DNA of 64,000 bases, taken from the NCBI GenBank assembly GCA_017409845.1, contig JAFQRY010000024.1, forward strand, positions 1 to 64,000, read 5' to 3'. This document shows positions 25,878 to 35,170 of this stretch, piece after piece. Position 1 is the first letter of the stretch; every line of letters starts with the position of its first letter. Below the pieces are notes generated by a model. It had not been told where the DNA came from. It saw only the letters and a list, made by a program, of their open reading frames with translations, and did not search any database. Both the position numbers and the translations under genes were made by a program. The stretch comes from Clostridia bacterium. GTDB lineage: Bacteria; Bacillota; Clostridia; Oscillospirales; Acutalibacteraceae.

Positions 25878-27965
25878 ATGAAAAGCGTTCCCGATTATTT
25901 CGGCTGCATGGTGTTTGATGATAAAGCCATGAGGTCGAGGCTGCCAAAAGAAACCTACAAGGCAATGAAAAAGACTATTCAGGACGGCAAGCGTCTTGAT
26001 ATTGCTGTTGCCAATGTTGTTGCAAACGCTATGAAGGATTGGGCTGTTGAAAACGGCGCAACTCATTATACTCATTGGTTCCAGCCCATGACGGGCATTA
26101 CTGCCGAAAAGCATGACAGCTTTATTTCTCCTTGCAGCGACGGCAGCATTATTATGGAATTTTCAGGCAAGGAGCTTGTCAAGGGCGAATCAGATGCTTC
26201 AAGCTTTCCTTCGGGCGGTATCCGCACAACCTTTGAAGCGAGAGGCTATACCGCATGGGATCCCACATCATATGCTTTTATCAAAGAAGGCGTGCTCTGT
26301 ATTCCCACTGTTTTCTGCTCATACGGCGGACAGGCTCTTGATATGAAAACGCCTCTTCTGCGTTCAATGGAGGCTATCGGCAAGCAGGCAAAGAGAATTC
26401 TCAGTCTTTTCGGTCAGGATGAAACAAAGAGCGTTAAAACGACCGTCGGTGCGGAGCAGGAATATTTTCTTGTTGATGCCGATTTATATAATAAAAGAAA
26501 AGACCTTGTTTTCACGGGAAGAACTCTTTTCGGAACAAAGCCTCCGAAGAGTCAGGAGCTCGACGACCATTATTTCGGCTCAATCAAGCCCCGTGTTGCG
26601 GCATATATGAAAGACCTTGATGAAGAGCTCTGGAAGCTCGGAATCCTTGCAAAAACGGAGCACAACGAAGCCGCACCTGCTCAGCATGAGCTTGCTCCCG
26701 TTTTTTCAACAACAAACATGGCAATCGACCATAATCAGCTCACAATGGAGATTATGCAGAAGGTTGCAAAGAAGCATAATATGGTTTGCCTGCTCCATGA
26801 AAAGCCCTTTGAAGGCGTTAACGGAAGCGGTAAACACAATAACTGGTCAATTTCAACGGGTGACGGAATGAATCTTCTCGAGCCCGGCGAAACTCCATAT
26901 GATAACGCACAGTTTCTTCTTTTCCTTTGTGCCGTTATCAAAGCAGTTGACAATTATCAGGATCTTCTTAGAGCATCCGTTGCAAGTGCAGGCAATGACC
27001 ACCGTCTCGGTGCAGGCGAAGCACCTCCCGCAATAGTTTCGATGTTCCTCGGAGACGAGCTCAATGCTATTCTTGAATCAATCGAAAATGATACCGCCTA
27101 TGAAGCTAACGAAAAGGTTCAGATGAAGGTCGGCGTTCATGTTCTTCCGAGATTCCCCAAGGATACAACCGACAGAAACAGAACCTCGCCCTTTGCTTTT
27201 ACGGGCAACAAGTTTGAATTCAGAATGCTCGGCTCCGCAAGATCAATTTCGAGTGCCAATATTGTTCTCAACACCGCTGTTGCCGAGTCGCTCAAATCCT
27301 ATGCCGACAGACTTGAGAATGTTGATAATTTTGAGGATGCACTTCATTCTCTCATCAAAAAGACAATCAAAGACCATAAGAGAATAATTTTCAACGGCAA
27401 CGGTTATGACGACGAATGGGTTAAGGAAGCAGAAAAAAGAGGACTTTACAATCTTCCGACAACGCCCGATGCCATTCCCTGTCTTATTGCTGAAAAGAAT
27501 GTGAAGCTTTTTGAAGATCACAAGGTTTTCACTCGTGAGGAGCTTGAAGCACGCCACGAGATTTATCTCGAAAGCTATTGTAAAACAATCAATATAGAGG
27601 CTCTCACTCTTCTTGAGATGGTTAACAGAGATATTCTTCCCGCAATCAGCTTATATTCGGGCAAGCTTTGCAGGAATGCGGAGCTGAAGAAGAGCTTCAA
27701 TGCAGATATTTCTTATGAAGAAAGTGTTATTTCAAAGCTTTCACAGCTTTCCGCTTCGGTTTTCGGAAAGGTTAACGCTCTTGAAGATGAGCTTTCAAAA
27801 ATAAAAACCGCACACGGCGTTGTTGCCGAAGCGGAATGCTTTAAATCGGTTATTATCCCCGCAATGGAAAGCATCCGTGCGGATGTTGACGAGGCGGAAA
27901 AGATCACCGCCGCAGAATACTGGCCCTATCCCTCATACGGTGAGCTTCTTTTCGGTGTAAACTGA
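25878..27965 (+). CDS. glnN: glutamine synthetase type III
   Basis: 695 residues, the size of GSIII rather than GSI (~450). Family features: SSFPSGGIRTTFEARGYTAW, the ATP/metal region GAEQEYFLVD, TKTEHNEAAPAQHELAP-type segment near residue 260, GSGKHNNWS, and NRTSPFAFTGNKFEFR. It forms glutamine from glutamate, ammonia and ATP and is common in anaerobic gut bacteria. ATG 25878 is chosen because AGGAG lies 7 nt upstream; an ATG at 25872 is only 1 nt from it. It is a single-gene unit with its own promoter and a strong terminator. Confidence 0.96.
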   Translation: MKSVPDYFGCMVFDDKAMRSRLPKETYKAMKKTIQDGKRLDIAVANVVANAMKDWAVENGATHYTHWFQPMTGITAEKHDSFISPCSDGSIIMEFSGKELVKGESDASSFPSGGIRTTFEARGYTAWDPTSYAFIKEGVLCIPTVFCSYGGQALDMKTPLLRSMEAIGKQAKRILSLFGQDETKSVKTTVGAEQEYFLVDADLYNKRKDLVFTGRTLFGTKPPKSQELDDHYFGSIKPRVAAYMKDLDEELWKLGILAKTEHNEAAPAQHELAPVFSTTNMAIDHNQLTMEIMQKVAKKHNMVCLLHEKPFEGVNGSGKHNNWSISTGDGMNLLEPGETPYDNAQFLLFLCAVIKAVDNYQDLLRASVASAGNDHRLGAGEAPPAIVSMFLGDELNAILESIENDTAYEANEKVQMKVGVHVLPRFPKDTTDRNRTSPFAFTGNKFEFRMLGSARSISSANIVLNTAVAESLKSYADRLENVDNFEDALHSLIKKTIKDHKRIIFNGNGYDDEWVKEAEKRGLYNLPTTPDAIPCLIAEKNVKLFEDHKVFTREELEARHEIYLESYCKTINIEALTLLEMVNRDILPAISLYSGKLCRNAELKKSFNADISYEESVISKLSQLSASVFGKVNALEDELSKIKTAHGVVAEAECFKSVIIPAMESIRADVDEAEKITAAEYWPYPSYGELLFGVN

Positions 27966-27978
27966 AATATATATGAAT

Positions 27979-28022
27979 ATCCCCCTTGATTTTTTTGACA
28001 TAATTCAAAAATCAAGGGGGAT
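27979..28022. terminator. bidirectional terminator, glnN / GDPD
   Basis: Stem ATCCCCCTTGATTTTT / AAAAATCAAGGGGGAT with a 12-nt loop, followed by AAAATTTT. It lies between two convergent genes. Confidence 0.75.
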
Positions 28023-28028
28023 AAAATT

Positions 28029-28757
28029 TTAAAGAAGCTTTAAAAGAAGTGCCGGGCGTTTGGTTGTTATGTTGTCAGGTGAGTATGAAAGAACTCTGAC
28101 CATATCGTGCGGCTTATTGACAGTCCAGAGTGAAACGAGAAGTCCTGCGGAGTGCATGAAATCGCAGAAATCCGAGCTTGCATTTTTGTAGTTTGAATTA
28201 ATGCCTGTCGCACCGAGCTCTTTTGTACGCTCTGCAAGGCTGTTCCACAGCCCGAAATTGTTTGCCTCATCGTCGGAAAGATTGTGATTGAGATAATAGG
28301 GGATGTCTGAATTCCTTTTAACCGTATCGACCCAGTCTTCAAAAACGCCCGTATAAAAAACTCTTTCCCAAAGACCGTGCTTTTTGACAAGCTCATCTAC
28401 GGCACCGAGATTTTTTGTTGATTTGATATCGAGATTGATTTTGCAGAACGGATGCTCCGCGACTGCCCGGAGTGCATCCTCAAGAAGAACACCTTCGTTC
28501 ATTTTCGGTGCCGGATCGTGAATGATAACAGGAGTGCCGTCGGGTCTGAAGCTGACATCGAATTCAACAACAGCGGCATTTTTGCTCAGTGCGGCACGGA
28601 CGGACTCAACTGTATTCGGCTTTGTGTGCATTGCTCCTGCATGATAAGTAACAGTAAATCCTTCGGGCAATCTGTGCTCTGAAGAAAGCTCTTTTTTATG
28701 AATCCTGAAATAAAAGGCATCATATGCACATACAATATCAGGTATCGAAAATTTCAT
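28029..28757 (-). CDS. glycerophosphodiester phosphodiesterase family protein
   Basis: 242-residue GDPD TIM-barrel: YHAGAMHTKPNTVESVRAAL carries the N-terminal HxG...E-N signature in variant form (HAG rather than HRG), VEFDVSFRPDGTPVIIHDP the metal-binding E-x-D and catalytic His, and the C-terminus has VSLWTVNKP. The family hydrolyses glycerophosphodiesters to glycerol 3-phosphate and alcohol. There is no signal peptide, so it acts in the cytoplasm. ATG 28757 follows GGAGGG by 6 nt; longer in-frame starts up to 28835 run across the promoter. Confidence 0.88.
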   Translation of the reverse strand: MKFSIPDIVCAYDAFYFRIHKKELSSEHRLPEGFTVTYHAGAMHTKPNTVESVRAALSKNAAVVEFDVSFRPDGTPVIIHDPAPKMNEGVLLEDALRAVAEHPFCKINLDIKSTKNLGAVDELVKKHGLWERVFYTGVFEDWVDTVKRNSDIPYYLNHNLSDDEANNFGLWNSLAERTKELGATGINSNYKNASSDFCDFMHSAGLLVSLWTVNKPHDMVRVLSYSPDNITTKRPALLLKLL

Positions 28758-28775
28758 GGCAATCCCTCCGTAGTG

Positions 28776-28804
28776 ATTAAAGCATAAAATAAATATGTTG
28801 TCAA
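28776..28804 (-). promoter_or_regulatory. promoter of the GDPD gene
   Basis: Minus-strand TTGACA (28804-28799), 17-bp spacer, TTTAAT (28781-28776). A direct repeat (ATTATAACAAA twice, 28806-28827) lies just upstream, between this and the divergent symporter gene. Confidence 0.65.
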
Positions 28805-28841
28805 GATTATAACAAATTATAACAAACATGCACAAATGTTG

Positions 28842-28870
28842 TTGATTTTTTTGATTATATATGTTATTAT
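28842..28870 (+). promoter_or_regulatory. promoter of the GPH symporter gene
   Basis: TTGATT (28842-28847), 17-bp spacer, TATTAT (28865-28870), 42 nt before the GTG start. Confidence 0.5.
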
Positions 28871-28912
28871 TATCTAAATAGTTTTACGGTGAAATAAAAA
28901 GGAGGAAAATGG

Positions 28913-30490
28913 GTGGAAGAAAAAACAAATGCTGCTTTTGACGAACAGAACCAGGGAATAGTTATTGACTATGAAAAAGGCGTCAAAAATCCGCTTCTTA
29001 GAAACCGACGTTATGTCGGCACTGCCGAAAAAATCGGCTATCTTCTGAATGATGTTGCGGGAAGCTTTAATATCGGTAAATATAATGACCGTTTTATTTA
29101 TGATATAGTCAAGCTCGATTTCAACTATCTTGCTATTTACACATTTTTCGCAGGCCTCTGGGATACCTTCAATGATACTTTCATAGGTGTTATTGTTGAC
29201 AGAACAAGAACCAGATGGGGTAAATTCAAGCCCTATATGATTCTTTGTCAGATACCCCTTGCGATACTCGGATTGTGGTATTGGTTCCTGCCGATACTGT
29301 TTCCGAATACCTCCGCAGACTACATACCGAAACTGATTTTTTACTGTATTTTTTCAATTATTGCAGAAACCGGCGGAACCTTTACCTCTATTGCGAGCAC
29401 CGGATTCATGGCAACAATCACTCCCGACCCGATCGAACGAACGGGTCTGATAACAATGGCAAGGCTGCTTTCGGGTCTTGTCGGCGAAAAGATTCCCGAG
29501 CTTGTTTTCGGTCTGCTTCTTGACCTTGTTAATAACAATGTGCTCAAATGGGATCGCACCAAGCTCTTTGTGAGCTTCGGTATCGGCACTGCAGCACTTT
29601 CGTGTGCAATGTCATTCTACTTCTTCCTTGTTTCGCAGGAAAGAGTATCGCAGACCATTGAAAAACCCAGTGTAATGCAGGGTATGAAGGCTATCATAAC
29701 CAACAAACCGATTCTTCTTATCGCTCTTTCGGAGTTCCTCGAAGGCTTTGCTGTCAGCAAGAGCAGAACCAATTATTTCATCGACGTTCTCGGTTCGGCA
29801 ACTCTGCAGACGATAGTCGGCATACCGGCATCACCCGTTTCTTCTATAAGCTACGCTTTTGTTGCTCCCATGCGGAAAAAATTCTCAACGAAAGCACTCT
29901 GGATTATGCAGGATCTGTGGGTTGATGCATGCTGGCTCGTTGTTTTTGCAATCGGTTCAATCGGCGGCATGAAAAACGGACTTTACAAAAACAAATGGGT
30001 AATGTGTCCGCTTCTTGCTGTTGAAGAAGTATTTGAAATGTGCGGCTACGGACTCAGAAACGTTATTCCGAGCGAAATGTATAACGAAGCAATGGACTAT
30101 TGCGAATGGAAAAACGGTTACCGTGCAGAGGCGATGACAGGCGTTGCAAAGGGTCTTGTCAAGAAGCTTCAGGGTATCTGCATGGGCTCGATACAAAACA
30201 TCATCATGGATAAAATCGGCTATGTTCAGGGCCTTCAGATAGGAACTCAGGCTGATTCAACAAAGTGGTGGATATTCGCAATGGGAACGGGTATTCCCAT
30301 TATTACCGGTGCTCTCGGCGTTGTTCCGATGTTCTTCTATGACCTTAACGGCAAGAAGAGAGATCAGATGTATCAGGAGCTTGCCGCAAGACGAGAAGCA
30401 GTCCGCAATGCGGTTGAAAACGCAAAGGATGCCGATGAAGTTGAAAAGCTTGCAAAAGCTCAGCTTCAGGGTGAATACATACAGAAATAA
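28913..30490 (+). CDS. GPH-family sugar/cation symporter (MFS_2)
   Basis: 525-residue transporter with about 12 membrane helices. GLWDTFNDTFIGVIVDRTRTRWGKFKPY is the family signature around loop 2-3 (split here: GLWDTFNDTFIG, then DRTRTRWGKFKPY). GPH proteins (MelB, XynP, YicJ) import glycosides or glucuronides with Na+ or H+. An ~80-residue N-terminal region before the first helix and a charged C-terminal tail make it longer than MelB. GTG 28913 is chosen with GGAGG 7 nt upstream; the nearer ATG at 28909 is out of frame. The substrate is unknown; an alpha-galactosidase and a beta-galactosidase are encoded in the window. Confidence 0.88.
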   Translation: MEEKTNAAFDEQNQGIVIDYEKGVKNPLLRNRRYVGTAEKIGYLLNDVAGSFNIGKYNDRFIYDIVKLDFNYLAIYTFFAGLWDTFNDTFIGVIVDRTRTRWGKFKPYMILCQIPLAILGLWYWFLPILFPNTSADYIPKLIFYCIFSIIAETGGTFTSIASTGFMATITPDPIERTGLITMARLLSGLVGEKIPELVFGLLLDLVNNNVLKWDRTKLFVSFGIGTAALSCAMSFYFFLVSQERVSQTIEKPSVMQGMKAIITNKPILLIALSEFLEGFAVSKSRTNYFIDVLGSATLQTIVGIPASPVSSISYAFVAPMRKKFSTKALWIMQDLWVDACWLVVFAIGSIGGMKNGLYKNKWVMCPLLAVEEVFEMCGYGLRNVIPSEMYNEAMDYCEWKNGYRAEAMTGVAKGLVKKLQGICMGSIQNIIMDKIGYVQGLQIGTQADSTKWWIFAMGTGIPIITGALGVVPMFFYDLNGKKRDQMYQELAARREAVRNAVENAKDADEVEKLAKAQLQGEYIQK

Positions 30491-30498
30491 ACAAACAA

Positions 30499-30533
30499 AA
30501 CCCGTCGGATTTAGCCGACGGGTTAACTTTTTA
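30499..30533. terminator. bidirectional terminator, symporter / acyl-CoA ligase cluster
   Basis: Perfect 10-bp stem AACCCGTCGG / CCGACGGGTT, followed by AACTTTTTATT. It is also preceded by an A-tract, so it can end the long leftward cluster. Confidence 0.8.
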
Positions 30534-32213
30534 TTTACTTGCGTCATTCTGACGGATTTCAACTCTTCTGACCTTGCCGCTGAAGGTTTTGGGAAGCTCG
30601 TCAACAAATTCGATGATTCTGGGATATTTGTAGGGAGCAGTGTTGGTTTTGACATAATCCTGAAGCTCCTTGACAAGCTCGGGTGAACCTTCAAAGCCGG
30701 GTCTGAGAACAACTGTTGCCTTAACAACGAAGCCTCTGACGGGGTCAGGAACGCCCGTAACAGCAACCTCAAGCACCGAGGGGTGCTCAAGCATAACGCT
30801 TTCAATCTCGAAGGGTCCGATTCTGTAGCCCGATGATTTGATAACATCATCGTTTCTGCCGAAATAAACGAATCTGCCCTGTTCATCTCTGTATGCAAGG
30901 TCGCCGGTGTGGAAAAATCCGCCTCTGTATGCATCCGCGGTGTCTTCGTCACTGAAGTTATAGCTTGCAACAACGCCGCAGGGGTGTGCTTCGGGAGACT
31001 CTGCTTTTATGCAGATTTCACCGATGGTACCTCTCTGGCAATGGTTGCCGTCTTCATCAAGAATATGAACCTTAAGACCGGGTGCGGGGAAGCCGATTGC
31101 ACCGGGTACGGGCTTTGTCCACGGATAGAGAGTGCAAATGCTGACGGGAGTTTCACTCATGCCGAAGCCTTCGTGAATTTCAAGACCCGTCGCTTCCTTC
31201 CATTTGTTGAAAATATCCGCATTGAGTGCTTCACCTGCGGTGCAGCAATGGGTGATTGCTGAAAGATCATATTTACTCACATCATTCTGAAGCATGAGGC
31301 GATACATGGTGGGAGGAACACAGAAGGTTGTTACCTTGTATTTTTCGAGCTTTGAGAGAATATCTGCACCGTCGAATTTATCAAAATCATAAACAAGGTT
31401 GGCGCTTTCGCCCATCCACTGACCGTAATATTTGCCCCAGAGCGATTTTGCCCATCCCGAATCGGAAACGGTGAAATGCATTCCTCCGTCAACAACTCTG
31501 TGCCAGAAAACGCCCGTCATAATGTGACCGAGGGGATATTTGAAGTCGTGAGCAATGATTTTGGGATAACCCGTTGTGCCGGAGGAGAAGTTGATAATCA
31601 TTGTGTCGTCAACCGTTGTTGCGGCATCGCCCGTGGGTCTTGTCCAATCCTCGCTTGCTTTTTCAAAGCCTTCCTCAAAATCAATCCAGCCGTCGATTTT
31701 TTTATGCTTTGTAACGAATTTCTTTTCGATGGTTTCGTATTCGTCTTTTCTGTCATCGAAATATTCCGTGCAGTTGTCATCGCCCGTGATAACTGCATAT
31801 TTTATTTTCGCCTTGTTACAGCGGTAAACATAATCCTTGCCCTTGAGCATGTTTGAAGCGGGCACCATAATGGCACCGATCTTGTTGAGTGCAAGGGTGA
31901 TAACCCAGAAAAGGTAGCTTCTCTTGAGAATAAGAAGAACGGGGTCGCCCTTCTTCATTCCCTGAGAAACAAAATAGTTTGCCGCCTTATCCGAAAGACG
32001 CTTCATATCGCCGAAGGTGAAGCGAAGCTCCTCCTGCTTGTTTGAAACATAAAGAAGAGCAAGCTTGTCCGGCTTTTCGGTTCCGAGAACATCAACAACA
32101 TCATAAGCATAGTTGAAGCTGTTCTCGTATGTAATTTTAAAGTTTTCCTGGCAGTCCTTGAGAGAAACGAAAGAATCTCTTGACCTGCCGATGAATTTTT
32201 CGTAAATAGGCAT
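30531..32213 (-). CDS. acyl-CoA ligase (AMP-forming), acetyl/medium-chain type
   Basis: 560-residue ANL-family enzyme. The adenylation loop is INFSSGTTGYPK, followed by GFGMSETP, YRGGFFHTGDLAYRDEQG, GRNDDVIKSSGYRIGPFEIE and the C-terminal catalytic Lys in PKTFSGKVRR. It activates a carboxylic acid with ATP and CoA. The sequence most resembles acetyl-CoA/medium-chain synthetases. It is the last gene of a leftward cluster with a 2-oxoacid:ferredoxin oxidoreductase and a branched-chain aminotransferase, so branched short-chain or aryl-acetic acids are reasonable substrates. AAGGAG precedes the ATG; the XRE-cupin gene ends 15 nt upstream. Confidence 0.9.
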   Translation of the reverse strand: MPIYEKFIGRSRDSFVSLKDCQENFKITYENSFNYAYDVVDVLGTEKPDKLALLYVSNKQEELRFTFGDMKRLSDKAANYFVSQGMKKGDPVLLILKRSYLFWVITLALNKIGAIMVPASNMLKGKDYVYRCNKAKIKYAVITGDDNCTEYFDDRKDEYETIEKKFVTKHKKIDGWIDFEEGFEKASEDWTRPTGDAATTVDDTMIINFSSGTTGYPKIIAHDFKYPLGHIMTGVFWHRVVDGGMHFTVSDSGWAKSLWGKYYGQWMGESANLVYDFDKFDGADILSKLEKYKVTTFCVPPTMYRLMLQNDVSKYDLSAITHCCTAGEALNADIFNKWKEATGLEIHEGFGMSETPVSICTLYPWTKPVPGAIGFPAPGLKVHILDEDGNHCQRGTIGEICIKAESPEAHPCGVVASYNFSDEDTADAYRGGFFHTGDLAYRDEQGRFVYFGRNDDVIKSSGYRIGPFEIESVMLEHPSVLEVAVTGVPDPVRGFVVKATVVLRPGFEGSPELVKELQDYVKTNTAPYKYPRIIEFVDELPKTFSGKVRRVEIRQNDASK

Positions 32214-32228
32214 TATTCCGACTCCTTA

Positions 32229-32777
32229 TTATTTTAACACAAGTGCAATAAACTGCGCCTGAGTATCGCCCACGTTCTTGTGAGCATGGGGAATTGTGGA
32301 ATCAAAATATGCACTGTCGCCTTCGTTGAGCTCATAGCAGATGTCTCCGATATAGAGATGAAGGCTTCCTGAAAGAACATAATCAAATTCCTGACCCTCG
32401 TGCTCATCCATTACGGGAGGATTACCCGAGGGGTCGATGGTAACAAGGAAGGGCTCTGCCTTTTTGTTTCTGAATGTATATGCGAGATGTGAGAATTCAT
32501 AGCCGGGGTTTCTGTTGACAACAAATCCCTTGCCTTTTTTTACTACCGTGCAGGAAGTAAGGCGGGGCGATTCTCCGCTGATGATGTCAAGAATGTCAAC
32601 ACCGAGGATAAGAGCGATGTTGTTGAGAGTGCTGATGGCAAAATCATATTCGCCATGCTCAAAATCATTGTAGTTATCCTCCGAAATCTCAAGCTTTTCA
32701 GCCATTTCTGCAGCGGTGATGCCGCAGGTTTCTCGAAGGGAAGCAACTCGCAGGCCGATTTCTTTTAATTCAAGCAT
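32229..32777 (-). CDS. XRE-cupin transcriptional regulator
   Basis: 182 residues: an XRE helix-turn-helix in residues ~5-65 (IGLRVASLRETCGITAAEMA) and a C-terminal cupin barrel (~105-180) with EGQEFDYVLSGSLHLYIG and GDSAYFDSTIPHAHKN. This architecture belongs to regulators that sense a small molecule through the cupin domain (PuuR-like). It lies inside the acyl-CoA/2-oxoacid cluster, 15 nt from the ligase and 25 nt from the gamma-subunit gene, and most likely controls that cluster in response to an acid, amino acid or CoA thioester. Its binding site is not identified. Confidence 0.9.
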   Translation of the reverse strand: MLELKEIGLRVASLRETCGITAAEMAEKLEISEDNYNDFEHGEYDFAISTLNNIALILGVDILDIISGESPRLTSCTVVKKGKGFVVNRNPGYEFSHLAYTFRNKKAEPFLVTIDPSGNPPVMDEHEGQEFDYVLSGSLHLYIGDICYELNEGDSAYFDSTIPHAHKNVGDTQAQFIALVLK

Positions 32778-32802
32778 GTGGGTGTCTCCTGTTCGTTAAT
32801 AA

Positions 32803-33333
32803 TTAATAGTTATAGCCGAGCTCAACAGCCTTGATGTTAAGCTCGATAAGGTTTGCCTTCTTTGCGGGAACGAGCTTTTTCATTGTTTTTTCAACATTTT
32901 CATAAGGCATGACATCTGCCTTTGCAATAACATGACCGATCATAATCATGTTTGCAAGACCGGGAAGGTTTTCGTCAGATGCAAGCTTTGTTGCGGGAAT
33001 ATAATAAACCTCAACATCGTCTCTTTCAACCTTGCGGTCGATGAGTGAGCTGTCAACAAAAATCTTTGCTCCGGGAACTGCGGAAGCCTCAAACTTATCG
33101 AGTGAGGGAAGGTTCATTGCAACAAGAACGTTGGGATTTGAAACGATGGGTGAGCCGATTTTTGTATCGCTGAGGATGATTGAGCAGTTACATGTGCCGC
33201 CTCTCATTTCAGGACCGTAGGAGGGAAGCCAGCTGACTTCTTTTTCTTCAAGAAGTCCGTCATATGCAAGGAACTTGCCGGAGAAAAGGATACCCTGTCC
33301 GCCGAAGCCTGCAAGAAGAATTTCATGTGTCAT
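32803..33333 (-). CDS. vorC: 2-oxoacid:ferredoxin oxidoreductase, gamma subunit
   Basis: 176-residue gamma domain starting EILLAGFGGQGILFSGKFLAYDG, with GPEMRGGTCNCSI as second signature. It forms part of the CoA/TPP-dependent enzyme interconverting a 2-oxoacid and acyl-CoA plus CO2 with ferredoxin. It follows the beta gene by 2 nt. Its ribosome binding site GGAGGGCG lies within the end of the beta gene. The vor-type symbol is by family resemblance; the specific substrate class is inferred. Confidence 0.9.
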   Translation of the reverse strand: MTHEILLAGFGGQGILFSGKFLAYDGLLEEKEVSWLPSYGPEMRGGTCNCSIILSDTKIGSPIVSNPNVLVAMNLPSLDKFEASAVPGAKIFVDSSLIDRKVERDDVEVYYIPATKLASDENLPGLANMIMIGHVIAKADVMPYENVEKTMKKLVPAKKANLIELNIKAVELGYNY

Positions 33334-33335
33334 GA

Positions 33336-34088
33336 TTATTCGCCCTCCTTTTCGGCTGTCTTATCCTTATAAACACCGAGGGGATAATAAGGAATCATGT
33401 TTTCTTCAAGCCATTCAAGAGCCTTGTCGGGCTTGAGACCCCAGTTTGTGGGGCAGGTTGAAAGAACTTCAACAAGTGAGAAGCCCTTGCCCTCAAGCTG
33501 ATTCTGGAAAGCCTTTTTGATAGCCTTCTTTGCGTTTTTGACATTCTTTACATTGTTGACTGCAACTCTTTCAAGATAGGTTGCACCGTCAACATTTGAA
33601 AGAAGCTCGCAGACCTTTACGGGAAGACCTACCTGCTCGGGATTTCTGCCGTAGGGTGAGGTCTGTGTAACCTGACCGGGGAGAGTGGTGGGAGCCATCT
33701 GACCGCCTGTCATGCCGTAAATTGCGTTGTTGACAAAGATAATTGTGATGTTTTCGCCTCTTGCAGCCGAATGAACTGTTTCGGCAGTACCGATAGCGGC
33801 AAGGTCACCGTCGCCCTGATAGGTGAAAACAATGTTGTCGGGGAGTGAACGCTTAACGCCGGTTGCAACTGCGGGAGCTCTGCCGTGAGCAGCCTCAATC
33901 ATGTCGCAGTTGAAATAGTTGTATGCGAAAACGGAGCATCCTACGGGTGCAACGCCTACTGTTTTTCCTTCAATGCCAAGTTCGTCTATAACCTCGGCAA
34001 CAAGACGGTGGATTATGCCGTGTGTGCAGCCGGGGCAATAATGAAGAGGTACATCGGCAAGAGCCTTGGGTTTTTCAAAAACTATCAT
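33336..34088 (-). CDS. vorA: 2-oxoacid:ferredoxin oxidoreductase, beta (TPP) subunit
   Basis: 250-residue thiamine diphosphate subunit. YCPGCTHGIIHRLV is the N-terminal cysteine/TPP-contact motif, YQGDGDLAAIGTAE the Mg-TPP motif, and IIFVNNAIYGMTGGQMAPTT the substrate/TPP region. With the alpha subunit it forms the active site. The start codon overlaps the alpha-subunit stop (TAATG). It is typical of the four-subunit ketoisovalerate/2-ketoglutarate oxidoreductase group rather than of single-chain PFOR. Confidence 0.92.
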   Translation of the reverse strand: MIVFEKPKALADVPLHYCPGCTHGIIHRLVAEVIDELGIEGKTVGVAPVGCSVFAYNYFNCDMIEAAHGRAPAVATGVKRSLPDNIVFTYQGDGDLAAIGTAETVHSAARGENITIIFVNNAIYGMTGGQMAPTTLPGQVTQTSPYGRNPEQVGLPVKVCELLSNVDGATYLERVAVNNVKNVKNAKKAIKKAFQNQLEGKGFSLVEVLSTCPTNWGLKPDKALEWLEENMIPYYPLGVYKDKTAEKEGE

Positions 34089-35158
34089 TATTTGTCACCT
34101 CCGAGGGAATTTGCTTTGTTGATTGAGCCCAGAACATCCTCTGTTGTGGGGATCATGCCGCCGACTCTGTTGCAGAGAAGAACGGGCTTTTTGCAGCGGA
34201 TTGCAAGCTCAACATCTTCGATCATCTGACCCATTGAAAGCTCAACGCTGATGAATGCCTTGACCTTATCGGCAGCGGCATTGAGAACAGCTTTGGGGAA
34301 GGGCCAGAGGGTGATGGGTCTTATCATACCAACCTTGATGCCTGCTTCGCGTGCCTTGTCGATTGCGTTCTGAGAAACTCTTGCGGCAACGCCGTAGGCA
34401 ACAATGCAGATTTCAGCATCTTCCATTCTGTATTCGTCATACATAACTTCGTTTGCTTCAATCTGTGCATAACGCTCATAACGCTCAAAGTTATATCTTT
34501 CAAGCTCTTCGGGCTGAATGAAGAGAGAGTTGACAACATTGTGTTCTCTTTCGCACTTTGTGCCGCATGCAGCCCATGAGGATTTGTCATATTCCTTTAC
34601 TTCGCCCATTTCGAGTGATACGGGCTCCATCATCTGACCCATTGTGCCGTCTGAAAGGAGCATTGCGGGCATTCTGTATTTATCGGCAAGATCGAAGCCT
34701 TTGAAGGTAAGGTCAACCATTTCCTGAACCGATGCGGGAGCAAGAACGATGAGCTTGAAGTCGCCGTGTCCTGCACTCTTTGTTGACTGGAAGTAGTCGG
34801 ACTGTGAGGGCTGGATGCCGCCGAGACCGGGGCCGCCTCTCTGAACATTGATGATAAGTGCGGGAAGGTCAGAGCCTGCAAGATATGAAATACCTTCGCT
34901 CTTGAGGGCGATTCCGGGGCTTGAGCTTGATGTCATTGCTCTTTTACCGGCTGCAGCTGCACCGTAAATCATATTGATTGCGGCAACCTCGCTTTCAGCC
35001 TGAAGGAATGTTCCGCCGATAACGGGCATTCTTTTTGCCATGTATGCGGCGATTTCTGTCTGCGGTGTTATGGGGTAACCGAAGTAGTGGCGGCAGCCTG
35101 CCATTATAGCAGCTTCTGCAAGAGCCTCGTTACCCTTCATCAAAACTTTTTCAGCCAT
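34088..35158 (-). CDS. vorB: 2-oxoacid:ferredoxin oxidoreductase, alpha subunit (VorB-like)
   Basis: 356 residues. The N-terminal domain has KGNEALAEAAIMAGCRHYFGYPITPQTEI; later segments include SSSPGIALKSEGISYLAGSDLP and NVQRGGPGLGG, characteristic of the 3-methyl-2-oxobutanoate (VorB) annotation group. The order ferredoxin-alpha-beta-gamma is standard for VOR/KOR. Substrate choice between branched-chain 2-oxoacids and 2-oxoglutarate cannot be fixed from sequence; the neighbouring branched-chain aminotransferase favours branched-chain. AAGGAGAAAGAAAA precedes the ATG. Confidence 0.92.
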   Translation of the reverse strand: MAEKVLMKGNEALAEAAIMAGCRHYFGYPITPQTEIAAYMAKRMPVIGGTFLQAESEVAAINMIYGAAAAGKRAMTSSSSPGIALKSEGISYLAGSDLPALIINVQRGGPGLGGIQPSQSDYFQSTKSAGHGDFKLIVLAPASVQEMVDLTFKGFDLADKYRMPAMLLSDGTMGQMMEPVSLEMGEVKEYDKSSWAACGTKCEREHNVVNSLFIQPEELERYNFERYERYAQIEANEVMYDEYRMEDAEICIVAYGVAARVSQNAIDKAREAGIKVGMIRPITLWPFPKAVLNAAADKVKAFISVELSMGQMIEDVELAIRCKKPVLLCNRVGGMIPTTEDVLGSINKANSLGGDK

Positions 35159-35170
35159 TTTTCTTTCTCC

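Noticed and set aside
28806..28827. ATTATAACAAA direct repeat as start of a CRISPR or larger array
   Set aside because: Only two adjacent copies, no spacers and no cas genes; it is noted only as a possible regulatory repeat.
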